A stretch of DNA of 64,000 nucleotides from Palaemon carinicauda (GCF_036898095.1 NC_090743.1:24253214-24317213), one strand, 5' to 3'. Positions 44,895 to 55,640 are shown, numbered from the stretch's first letter. Made by a program: numbers and translations. Notes: generated by a model not told the origin, from the letters alone.

Positions 44895-45764
44895 ATGTTT
44901 AACAGAAATAGGGGACCACTGCAGGAAACCATAGACCTAGGGTTGTCTACTCCTCCTGAGAATGGTAATGTAGACCTAGGGTTGTCGATTCCTTCTGAGA
45001 AGGGTAATGTAGACCTAGGGTTGTCGATTCCTTCTGAGAAGGGTAATGTAGACCTAGGGTTGTCTATTCCTTCTGAGAAGGGTAATGTAAACCTAGGGTG
45101 GTCAATTCCTTCTGAGAAGGGTAATGTAGACCTAGGGTTGTCTATTCCTTCTGAGAATGGTAATGTAGACCTAGGGTTGTCTATTCCTCCTGAGAATGGT
45201 AATGTAGACCTAGGGTTGTTGATCCCTTCTGAGAATGGTAACGTAGACCTAGGGTTGTCGATTCCTTCTGAGAATGGTAATGTAGACCTAGGGTTGTCGA
45301 TTCCTTCTGAGAATGGTAATGTAGACCTAGGGTTGTCGATTCCTTCTGAGAAGGGTAATGTAGACCTAGGGTTGTCTATTCCTTCTGAGAATGGTAATGT
45401 AGACCTAGGGTTGTCTATTCCTCCTGAGAATGGTAATGTAGACCTAGGGTTGTTGATCCCTTCTGAGAATGGTAACGTAGACCTAGGGTTGTCGATTCCT
45501 TCTGAGAATGGTAATGTAGACCTAGGGTTGTCGATTCCTTCTGAGAAGGGTAATGTAGACCTAGGGTTGTCTATTCCTTCTGAGAATGGTAATGTAGACC
45601 TAGGGTTGTCTATTCCTCCTGAGAATGGTAATGTAGACTTAGGGTTGTCTATTCCTTCTGAGAATGGTAATGTAGACCTAGGGTTGTCTATTCCTTCTGA
45701 GAATGGTAATGTAGACCTAGGGCTGTCTATTCCTTCTGAGAATGGTATTGAGGTTGGAAGATAA
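44895..45764 (+). repeat. 39-bp minisatellite, open reading frame of 289 codons
   Basis: Twenty-one tandem units from 44925 encode NVDLGLSIPSENG-type 13-mers, with variants S/P before ENG or EKG and one NVNLGW unit. A higher-order order of variants (SEN, PPEN, LLIPSEN, SEN, SEK) is repeated. No unit has a stop and all units are exactly 39 bp, so the frame stays open. I recognise no protein family; a non-coding expanded satellite is the simpler reading. Confidence 0.93.
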
Positions 45765-46640
45765 ACAAGATTGGCTGTTTACTCAGGTATTGTTTATCTA
45801 TGATTCACGGCCACATGGGTAGAGTATGTTCTTAAGTTGAGAGATCATGGATAGGTTAAAGGGTTGCTTAGTCAAATGGAATCCAGTATTGCAAAATGGA
45901 TTCAGTTATATTAGATTAATAGAAATCCTACAGGTTATAGTTACAGTAGTTGGGACAGACATGAATGAAAAAGCCACATTTTAAAAAAGAAAAAATCACA
46001 GACACCACCAAACCTAACCTATGAGCCATATCCTTCCCTACTTTACTATTGGAGGGACTAAGGCCCTGCAACCCCCCTTAGAATACCACATCCTTAGCTT
46101 ACCTTATGACTAAGTCTTACTTCTGTGTTTGCTTCCCAACTGGCTTCACTCCTGGCAAGCTAACACTAAATCTATTTTATCGTATTTCAGACCAAGATAA
46201 ACAACAACTTCCCCATAAAGAAAATGGATTTGACTTGTAATAAGAAAGTTTATGCTTGTTCCAACAAAGTGCATTCATCCAAGTTAATCTTACAATTTAC
46301 TAAAATTCTAGGTTTTAAGGCCAATAAAATTGCACAATTGTTGCATACACTATAATTAAAAACTAGATAAAAAATAGCAATGTGTGTTTTACAACATAAT
46401 GGGTTAGGTTAGGGATCACTATTACTGTACATCATAATTTAACCTATCATCATAACACGGCAGCAGCCATTACGACAGTATCAATCAGACTTATAGCCAA
46501 GTGCAACCACAAACTGTTTTTACGAGTCCCAACTCATATGACAGCTACAGGAGTAGCAGACTTTATTAGAAATTGTATCCAGTGTAAAAAAAAGGTCTAA
46601 GTATGCATGTAATAAGTTAACAATAAAAGCCATGGCATGT
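45765..46640. other. Intron 1 segment, nothing identified
   Basis: Mixed AT-rich sequence with no supported gene or repeat. Confidence 0.5.
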
Positions 46641-46679
46641 TGAGAAACCCAATGGAGTTTAGCCTATATAAGATTAGAT

Positions 46680-47110
46680 TTTTCGGAGCCTTTGTATATC
46701 AGCGGCCAGTTCCTCCAGTGTGCATAGAAAATTGGAATTTCCCTCCCGTTTTTCAAGTCATTTGTTAGATATGTTTTCTGTAATTTGTACACAAGAACAC
46801 CAACTAACTTAAACTTCCCTACCTAACCTAACCTAACCTACAAGCTGTGTCTTTACCTACTTACCTATCAGGGGGAGGGGGCTGACGCACCTAACAACCC
46901 CCTTCAAACTGCTGTATTCTTAGCCGGCCATCCTCGCACATACAGGCAGCGGAGCTTTTGTATATCAGCGGCCAGTTCCTCATGCGTTCATTAAAAATGG
47001 ACATTAACTAACCTAAACTTTCCCCCCTAACCTAACCTACAAGCCGTGTCCTTACCTACTTACCTAACGGAGGGGGGGTGTAACGCCCCCAACGACCCCC
47101 CCTTACACTG
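46680..47110 (+). repeat. Duplicated segment with TTTGTATATCAGCGGCCAGT motif and CCTAA runs
   Basis: The motif occurs near 46690 and near 46953. Each copy is followed by CCTAACCTAACC-type runs and a CCTACTTACCTA...GGGGG block. The units are about 260 bp apart. Confidence 0.7.
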
Positions 47111-47454
47111 CCGTATTTTAAGTTAGACATAATAATGTATACAGGTGGTCGCTATCATACACCCTAAGGCAGCCGCTGAGCGCTATCATATATATACACT
47201 CGAATTTTACTCTTGTACATTGTGCACCGATTTTTTTTGGTACTTGTGTAGGAGACCTCCGCGCTCGATTTAAAAGTTTCTAAAAGTAGAAAACGAAAGA
47301 AAACAGTAAATTAGAGCTACAGTTACCTTGAAACTGTGAGATAATCCTCCTACAACCACCTAACTCTTACACAGAAAATGTAAGCATAAACCTACTACTA
47401 CAATTATGGGGGACCCCAGTGGGAAGCGGGGTTTTTGGGTGGGGGGAGGAGGAG

Positions 47455-47725
47455 AAAAGTGATTTTTCGGGGCACTACCGAACCTAATACAACTACCTAC
47501 CCTACCCTGGGGGCCATGTACCCCTACCTAGGCCTACCGGGGGGGCTCCGCCCCCCCTGCGACCCCCCCCCTAAAGGCCACAGTAATTTTCAGGGCACCA
47601 CCGAACCTAAGACACCCACCTAACCTAGCCTATGGGGCCCTGTACCCCTACCTAGGCCTACCGGGGGGGGGGGGGGGGGGGGGGGGCGCTCCGCCCCCCT
47701 GCGACCCCCCCCTTAAGGCCACATT
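47455..47725 (+). repeat. About 127-bp tandem duplication with G and C tracts
   Basis: The two units share GGGCACYACCGAACCTAA, CCCCTACCTAGGCCTACCGG and CTCCGCCCCCCTGCGACC. A G run of about 20 bases lies near 47664-47686. Confidence 0.75.
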
Positions 47726-47817
47726 GAGTTTCAGTTCAAACGAAACAAATTCAAATGAAAACGCCTTTTGCAAAAAAAGGAACACAAACTTCAAATTAGT
47801 CTCAATATCTAACTTAC

Positions 47818-47983
47818 CTTTAGGGCACTTTTTCTCTGCCAAAATCAAACCATGACGTTGAGCAAATGCAATTAGCAAATCAACTTTCCCTGAATAATGT
47901 ACACAAAAATCCCCATAAGAAATAAAGCAATTGTCACAAGTGACACAGTCGGAACGGGATGAAGGTCCTGCTAATTGCTCCAT
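47818..47983 (-). CDS. Possible first exon of an ISXO2/Merlin-like transposase gene
   Basis: The 55-codon stretch starting MEQLAGPSSRSDCVTCDNC and ending FAQRHGLILAEKKCPK stops at a consensus donor (AAAG then GTAAGTTAG, 47817). The Cys pairs and the CPK end resemble the N-terminal zinc-ribbon start of ISXO2-type transposases or host genes derived from them. No downstream exon was recognised leftward in the 46-47.6 kb repeats. D5 begins 14 bp upstream of this ATG, so any promoter would be separated by the insertion. Low certainty. Confidence 0.35.
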
Positions 47984-48227
47984 ACTTCACGGCAAAATGT
48001 TATTTTCATTAGTAAAATAAATTTTTGAATATACTTACCCGATAATCATGTAGCTGTCAACTCCGTTGCCCGACAGAATTCTACGGAAGGGATACGCCAG
48101 CGATCGCTATACAAGAGAGGGGTGTACTCACAAGCGCCACCTGTGGCCAGGTACTGCAGTACTTCTTGTTGACACCACCTCAATTTTTCCTCGGTCCACT
48201 GGTTCTATGGGGAGGAAGGGTGGGTCA

Positions 48228-48325
48228 ATTAAATCATGATTATCGGGTAAGTATATTCAAAAATTTATTTTACTAATGAAAATAACATTTTTCAATATTA
48301 ATCTTACCCGATAATCATGTAGCTG
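48228..48325 (+). repeat. D5 internal complementary region
   Basis: Same composition as the D2 ICR, with GATAATCATG in place of GATGATCATG, matching the D5 ends. Confidence 0.9.
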
Positions 48326-48709
48326 ATTCACACCCAGGGAGGTGGGTGAAAACCAGTGTACATGTATATCAAGAAGCTAAGTATCCCGTATTTCATATTA
48401 TCAGTTATTCAAAATAACAATGAAATTATAAGTACCTGGTAAGGAAGTCGACTTGAGCCATTACTCTGCCTTAAATAAGTTCGTCTTCCTTACTGAGCGC
48501 AGCGTTCCTCTTAGGAGGCTGAACAACTCTAAGGTGCTGAAGTATCAAGGGCTGCAACCCATACTAAAGGACCTCATCACAACCTTTAACCTCGGCGCTT
48601 CTCAAGAAAGAATTGACCACCCGCCAAATCAACAAGGATGTGGAAGGCTTCTTAGCCGACCGTACAACCCATAAAAAGTATTCAAGAGAAAGGTTAAAAG
48701 GTTATGGGA

Positions 48710-50300
48710 TTATGGGAATGTAGTGGCTGAGCCCCCGCCTACTACTGCATTCGTTGCTACGAATGGTCCCAGGGTGTAGCAGTACTCGTAAAGAGACTGG
48801 ACATCTTTGAGATAGAATGATGCGAACACTGACTTGCTTCTCCAATAGGTTGCATCCATAACACTCTGCAGAGAACGGTTCTGTTTGAAGGCCACTGAAG
48901 TAGCCACAGCTCCCACTTCATGTGTCCTTACCTTCAGCAAAGCAAGGTCTTCTTCCTTCAGATGAGAATGTGCTTCCCTAATCAGAAGCCTGAATAGTAA
49001 GAAACTGAGTTCTTAGACCTTGGAAAAGAAGGTTTCTTGATAGCACACCATAAGGCTTCTGATTGTCCTCGTAAAGGTTAAGACCTTTTTAGATAGTACC
49101 TAAGAGCTCTAACTGGGCAAAGTACTCTCTCCAGTTCATTCCCCACCAAGTTGGACAGGCTTGGGATCTCGAACGACTTAGGCCAAGGACGTGAAGGAAG
49201 CTCGTTTAGCAAAAACCGAGCTGCAAGGAACATGTAGCCGTTTCAGATGTGAAAACAATGATCCTGCTGAAGGCGTGGATCTCACTTACTCTTTTAGCTG
49301 TTGTCAAGCACACGAGGAAAAGAGTTTTTAATGTGAGGTCCTAAAAAGAGGCTGATTGGAGAGGTTCAAATCTTGATGACATAAGGAACCTTAGGACCAC
49401 GTCTAGATTCCAGCCTGGAGTGGACAACCGACGTTCCTTTGAGGTCTCAAAAGACCTAGGGAGGTCCTGTAGATCTTTGTTGGTGGAAAGATCCAAGCCT
49501 CTGTGGCGGAAAACCGCTGCCAACATACTTCTGTAACCCTTGATCGTAGGAGCTGAAAGGGATCTTACTTTCCTTAGATGTAACAGGAAGTCAGCAATCT
49601 GGGTTACAGTGGTACTGGTTGAGGAAACTGTATTGGTCTTGTACCAGCTACGGAAGACTTCCCCTTGAGACTGATAGATTCTGAGAGTGGATGTTCTCCT
49701 TGCTCTGGCAATCGCTCTGGCTGCCTCCTTCGAAAAGCCCCTAGCTCTTGAGAGTCTTTCGAAAGTCTGAAGGCAGTCAGACGAAGAGCGTGGAGGTTTG
49801 GGTGTACCTTCTTTACGTGAGGTTAACGTAGAAGGTTCACTCCTAGAGGAAGAGTCTTGGGAATGTCGACCAGCCATTGCAGTACCTCTATGAACCATTC
49901 TCTCGCGGGCCAGAGCGGAGCCAACCAACGTCAGCCGTGTCCCTTTGCGAGAGGAGAACTTCTGAAGTACCCTGTTGACAATCTTGAACGGCGGGAATGC
50001 ATACAGGTCGAGACGGGACCAATCCAGCAGAAAAGCATCCACGTGAACTGCTGCTGGGTCTGGAAACGGAGAACAATACAACAGGAGTCTCTAGGTTATC
50101 GAGGTAGCGAACAGATCTATGGTTGGCTGACCCCACAGGGCCCATAGTCTGCTGCAAACATTCTTGTGAAGGGTCCACTCTGTGGGGATGACCTGACCCT
50201 TCCGGCTGAGGCGATCTGCCATGACATTCATACCGCCCTGAATGAACCTCGTTACCAGCGTGAGCTTTCGATCTTTTGACCAGATGAGGAGGTCCCTTGC
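48710..50300 (-). pseudogene. D5 methyltransferase-like and tyrosine recombinase relic
   Basis: 49341-50081 joins CSPFPDPAAVHVDAFLLDWS to the YR start (IERL-type region, VRSLSAPTIKGYRSMLAAV) by a frame change relative to D2. 48940-48710 holds the YR C-terminus with THEVGAVATSVAF, where the second catalytic Arg of HxxR is Gly, and FASFYLKDV. Several single-base deletions lie between 48990 and 49350. The recombinase is inactive. Confidence 0.82.
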
Positions 50301-50303
50301 GAT

Positions 50304-51036
50304 CTAGAACAACTTCCACGAAAGAGTCCTTCCCTGCTTGAAGATGTAAGCCAGGGCTGTGGTGTTGTCAGAGTCCACCTCCACCACCTTGTTAAGCTGG
50401 AGGGACTTGAAGTTTATCAAGGCCAGAAGAACCGCCAACAACTCCTTGCAATTGATGTGAAGTGTCCTTTGCTCCTGATTCCATGTTCCCGAGCATTCCT
50501 GTCCGTCCAAAGTCGCACCCCAGCCCGTGTCTGATGCGTCCGAGAGGAGACGGCGGTCGGGTTTCTGAACAGCCAAAGGTAGACTTCCTTGAGAAGAAAG
50601 CTGTTCTTACACCACGCGAGAGAAGACCTCCTCTCTTCGGAAACAGGAACTGAGACCGTCTCTAGCGTCATGTCCTTTATCCAGTGAGCAGCTAGATGAT
50701 ACTGAAGGGGGGGGAGGTGGAGTCTCCCTAACACGATGAACAGGGCCAGCGATGAAAGTGTCCCTGTTAGACTCATCCACTACCTGACTGAGCATCGGTT
50801 CCTTCTCAGCATGCTCTGGATACATTCTAGGGCTTGGAAGATCCTTGGGGCCGACGGAAAAGCCCGAAAAGCTCGACTCTGAAGATCCATACCCAGGTAG
50901 ACAATGGTCTGGGATGGGACGAGCTGAGACTCCTCAAAATTGACCAGGAGGCCCAGTTCCTTGGTCAGATCCATAGTCCATCTGAGAATCTCCAGACAGC
51001 GACGACTTGTGGGAGCTCTTAAAAGCCAGTCGTCTG
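50304..51036 (-). pseudogene. D5 truncated RT / RNase H relic
   Basis: Starts abruptly at DDWLLRAPTSRRC. The upstream RT with the first catalytic Asp is missing. RNase H motifs (LLSDASDTGWGATLDG, INCKELLAVLL, VDSDNTTALAYI) remain, with frameshifts. Confidence 0.85.
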
Positions 51037-53315
51037 ACGGAGCCGGACACAAGATCATGGTACTGCTGCACAGTCTGTGAACTGTCAACCATGGGGAAGC
51101 GAGGAAGTACAGTGACAACCCGAAGCTGTCTAGACTGTCTGGGTCGTACAGACAACTCCTTATCGGGTTGCTGAGGTTGCCGCACTGCGTCACAACAAGT
51201 CACTTCTGCTGGTTGTTGAACGTCTTCCTAGTGACACACTGACTCCGTAAACAAAAAATCCTCTAACAAGGACTAAGCTTGGACTGCATGTCTTGCAACA
51301 CAGCTCAAGGTCTATGGGAGCAGGTGTGGTAACAGACGGGGTTAGCGACTGAAGTGGAACCATTACCTTCCCTGGAAGCATGTTATGCTTAAATAAAAGT
51401 CCATAGGAGGCTACGCAGCTAAAGGCTCCTCTCCAAATGACAGAGTCCTCAAGGGAATATCAGAAGGAGGGAGAAAAGCACTTTCTCATCTACAGGGACC
51501 ATATCCGAGAAAAGCTAAGTTCTCTCAGTGAGGGTTTCACTGGTGCAAAAGCAGCAGACTAGAAGGCAACGTTATGAAACTGCTTGACAGTCTAGTGAGT
51601 TGGCAACAACCAAAGATGTGTGACTGAGAAGCATGCGGTAAGGTATGCAGAGCATGCTGTATGCAGAGCATGCTGTATGCAGAGCATGCTGTATGTAGAG
51701 CATGCTGTAAGGTAAGCAGAGCATGTTGCATGGCGTGTAACATTTCTCAGAAATTCCATGACCAGTGCTAGATTGAGTAATATCGCATTACTGTCCATTG
51801 AAAGTGCACGTGCCGAGGGAATTGATTTAGACTGTTTTGTTGATGAATTTGATAGCCGGCATGATAATCGAAGAATTAAGCTGCACTAAATATACGTACT
51901 ATAATCTACTTCACCTCAGGAAAGGGAAACTCGCCCTGTTGGCAACACTGCATTACTTCATGCATGCTTGCATGGGGTTTTAATATCAACATAATATTTA
52001 CATTACATTCATAACTCATGATTCATTTTTGTTTTGAAGATATTTTTGCCATATTTTGCGATTTTGTTAAAAATATATTGCAAGGAATACATATATATTT
52101 TTTAAAGTAATACGAATAACCTCCATTATCATAATGTTTGTGTAGGCATACATGTATATGATTACAAATGCAAGTTATGAAAGTAATGAGGTGTTATTAT
52201 TGTCATTTGTTATTTCAAAGTTGAATGGGAAGAGGCTCAAGTTGAGGAGAAAGTGGCAGATGCATGCGTTGAGGTGGCTGACTCATAGCATGAGGTTCCT
52301 GCCTCAAGAGTTGCGCTTGCCTCAAGGGTTGAGGTGGCTGCGCAGAGAGAGGCTCTTGACTCACGAGTTGAGGTTCTTGAGGTGTGAGCTGCGAGAGTTG
52401 AGGTAGCGGCTGCGCAGAACGCAGTTCCTGTCTCACGAGTTGAGGTTCCTGAGGAGCTAGCCTCAAGAGTTGAGGCTCTCGCCTTGAGGAAAGTTGAGGT
52501 AGCAGCTGCGAGAGCTGAGGTGGCTGCCTCAAGGATGGTAGAGGTTGTCGTACCTCAAGAGGTTGTTGCCTCGAAGATGGTCTAACTGCAAGAAAATCTT
52601 GCCTCAAGGCATAAGACTCCTGCTCCCATTGTTGAGGTTGCCTTAAGGAAGGTTGAGGTTGCTGCACAACGCTGGTAACTGGCAACTCCGAACGCGGTAA
52701 GGTAGCTTGAGGAACCTCAACTTCGTACGCCTGGCAGACTGGACTGCGGTGAGGCGGAGCGCTCGCAGGAGGAGGTGTAACCTTCTCAGCCTGAAACTCA
52801 CGCATTAAGACCGCAAGCTGCGACTGCATGGACTGCAGCAAAGTCATCTTGGGATCAACAGACGATAAGGTCTGTTGAGGCAAAGCCTTAACAGAAGATG
52901 AGGTCTGTTGAGGCATCGCCTTACCTCTCTTAGGAGGTGTGCAGTCACCTGATGACTGCGGAGAGTCAGAGCTAACCCAATGACTGCATCCGGGTTGTTG
53001 AACTCTAGAGGTCTGGACTTTACGTTTAAGAGGTCTTGAGACCTGAGTCCAGCGTTTTCTCCCCGAAATTTCTTCTGCAGACGAGCAAAATAAGGGCTCA
53101 ATCGTCTGCGGGTGGGAGTGACGGTCTCTGTAAGACACGCCCGCAACCACCGAGGATACTTCTGTGCGCCGATCAAGGCCTGCCGAACCCTTTTGCCCTT
53201 CGACATTGCTTCTCCCCTGGGCTTGGGAGCTTGCAAGAGGTCCCGGACTGGGAGGACGACTGGCACGCACAGAAGTACCCTCACGCACAACACTGACACA
53301 CTTTGTGCTAATCAC
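51037..53315 (-). pseudogene. D5 gag-derived mosaic
   Basis: 51037-51380 resembles the D1 gag region near 14310-14820. About 51390-51560 appears to step back to a region like D1 14140-14180. 51600-51740 has AGCATGCTGTATGCAG repeats. 52215-53315 is D2-like gag (REGTSVRASRPPSPGPLASS) with an expanded Gln/Pro/Leu repeat. The order is not colinear with any complete gag here. Confidence 0.72.
51758..51889 (+). pseudogene. hAT-type transposase C-terminal tail (ZMYM1-like), inserted in D5
   Basis: A plus-strand frame of 43 codons plus stop reads TSARLSNIALLSIESARAEG and ends DNRRIKLH. The RLSNIALLSIE motif is typical of the hAT dimerisation tail. It is followed by AT-rich sequence to about 52210 that looks like a 3' UTR. 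Only the last part of the gene is present. Confidence 0.55.
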
Positions 53316-54340
53316 TTATCACTTTTGATTTTCTGTTTGCACTTATTTCACTGAACTCGAAACTTTAAGTGGTTTGTACCTGAAACACGCAATTCTATCC
53401 TTCCTTAAAAGTTAGTAATTGCGAAAACAGAATTACAATGTAACAGAAAAATCTAATGAAAGATAAATAATTCAGTGGCTGGAAAGAGACTAAACACTAG
53501 ATCAAATAAACTACGTTTAAAATCTCTCACCGCATAAAGCTTGAGAACAAGAATAAAACTCTAGAAACGTTTACCTTCTTCCCCTAAAGAGACTAGGGAG
53601 AAGAGCAAAAACGATAACAACGTTACTCGCTTGAACGAAACGTTTATCCAGCTCTCTCTCCCTCCGTCTCTATCTCTCTCTCTCTCTCTCTCTACTTAGA
53701 ACCTGAGAGAAGAGCCCAATCATATATATCGTTAAAACATATTATTGTTAAAGGAAAAAAACTGAAATATTTCCCAAATAAAAAGTTCCTTTATTAGAAT
53801 TAAAACCATTAAGCTAAGAAAGAATGAACAAAACGCTAGAAACGGTTACTCTTACTGCAACGTGACACCGTGAAAATTCTCTCTCTATCGTAACGATAGA
53901 GCGCAAGTTGAACGTTCTGAACGTCAACAACTGCAGAGACAAAACAAAACGTTAGTTCAACTTTGAAAACAGTACGAGACTATCAAAGAAATTCTTTCAA
54001 AAACATTAAAATAGCATAATATGTTAACAGGTAAAACCGAAATGACGGGCTCAATGTTAATTAACTTCGGTACCAAGAAAAGACCGCCTACTATTAGGAA
54101 AGGTCGAATATAAACAAATATAAAAATTAATTTTAATAAGTTTATAATAAAAGGAAGTTAATCGAAGAGGCCTATAAAAGGCGGAGAGATATAAAATAAA
54201 TCTATAACTTTTGTTAAGCAAAATTAAGAAAGAGAGTCTATACTCTCTTAGACACCAACACTTCCGTCTAAGGGAAGGGTCGGCCATTTAAAAGTGAAAG
54301 AGAGTTCATACTCTCTTCGTCACCATAATTAATCAAATTA
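53316..54340. other. D5 5' region, unassigned
   Basis: Where D2 has the Cys-rich gag start, D5 has AT-rich sequence with a (CT)n tract near 53670-53692 and no recognisable gag. It resembles a replaced or inserted segment. Confidence 0.5.
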
Positions 54341-55280
54341 ATTCCAAAAGCTAGCTAAGCTAATGATAAAACTTCCTGAATAGCGAAAGCTAAACTCTAG
54401 AGCAAATACATCACCAAATCGTGAGCAAAAAACTCCAGAATCAACAGCGTATCCATGTAGGTCTAGCCGGAGGCACGACAGAGGAAAAATTGAGGTGGTG
54501 TCAACAAGAAGTACTGCAGTACCTGGCCACAGGTGGCGCTTGTGAGTACACCCCCCTCTTGTATAGCGATCGCTGGCGTATCCCTTCCGTAGAATTCTGT
54601 CGGGCAACGGAGTTGACAGCTACATGATTATCGGGTAAGATTAATATTGAAAAATGAGCTTTTCAGTTTGAAGGGAGATCCGAGACGTGCAAAAATATTC
54701 CTCCGCGGAACTTCACGTAAACTGTGGTAACTGGTGGAAAAATAGCAGGGATAAGTGAAGTAATAAGTGTCAGCATTGGCTAGATTTGTAAAAACCGCCA
54801 TGATTGGTTTTCAAACAGTGTGACGTCAAGAAAACACCTGTTATTGGTTAGAATAGCATTGAGAACTAGTCTGCCATACGCAGTAAGGCGGTGAAACAGC
54901 TCATTTTAGCCAAGACATCACACAGTAAACAAAAACAAACACTTAGAAAAAATCCAAGTGAAACATAACTATACACACAAATATCTTCGTTAAATAGAAG
55001 CTGCTCATATATTGACTATTATATAAGCGTTCTATATGATATAATAGTGAATTGTAGGTGTTTAAATTCTTCAAGATCTTCCGCGGAGCTCTCCTACACA
55101 TTTACCTTTTTTTTTTTTTTTTTACCACTAATTCCACAGTAAACATCGTAGTAATCTTGGCTAGCTCAAGACTGTGGGCCTAAGTTCAGTTTAACTTATG
55201 AATCAAGCATATACCAAAGTCCAGGTTAGGTGTTGGGAGGAGGCATTAGCCTTTTCAATGGCAGAAACTAGGATGGGATA

Positions 55281-55415
55281 CTATTATTATTATTACTTGC
55301 TAAGCTACAACCGTAGTTGGAAAATCAGGATGCTATACCCAAGGGCACCAACAGGGAAAATAGCCCAGTGAGGAAAGGAAAAGAGGAAAATAAGATATTT
55401 TAAGAAGAGTAACAT
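55281..55415 (-). mobile_element. SINE family A, 3' fragment
   Basis: Starts at (ATT)n then GCTAAGCTACAACCGTAGTTGG and runs to CAGTGAGGAAAGG. Confidence 0.75.
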
Positions 55416-55499
55416 TTACAGTACAATAATTTCGTAGGTCTCTGTCCGCTAAGGAAACTTTGCGTGCAGTCTCCATAAAATACAAATTCTGAAACATAG

Positions 55500-55640
55500 G
55501 CCTAAGACCTATATGAATCATAGCCAATTCTAACCTGGCTATTCTAACTGGACTAAGTTGCCTAATTCTAACCTGGCTATTCTAACTGGACTAAGTTGCC
55601 TAATTCTAACCTAGTTATTCCAACTGGACTAAGTTTAGCC
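55500..55640 (+). repeat. Short tandem repeat, about 46 bp unit
   Basis: ATTCTAACCTGGCTATTCTA followed by ACTGGACTAAGTTGCCTA is repeated about two and a half times just downstream of TAF9 exon 1, inside intron 1. Confidence 0.7.

Larger units (their letters stand above)
47997..54655 (-). mobile_element. DIRS-like retrotransposon D5 (D2 family, mosaic and degenerate)
   Basis: The ends match the D2 family (CCCGATAATCATGTAGCTG). Inverted repeats lie near 48037-48195 and 54482-54640, each with AGCGATCGCT (48099-48108; 54565-54574). The ICR is at about 48228-48325. The coding part is rearranged: an RT-gag deletion junction near 51037, gag blocks in non-colinear order, and a hAT-like insert. It lies in TAF9 intron 1. 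Confidence 0.9.

Noticed and set aside
44925..45749. CRISPR array
   Set aside because: Units are contiguous 39-bp repeats without unique spacers, in a eukaryotic setting.
46820..46850. True telomere
   Set aside because: Only a few CCTAA units, flanked on both sides by ordinary sequence.
9538..54655. LTR (Gypsy-like) retrotransposons
   Set aside because: The termini are inverted rather than direct, there is an ICR, and the elements encode a tyrosine recombinase instead of a DDE integrase and protease.
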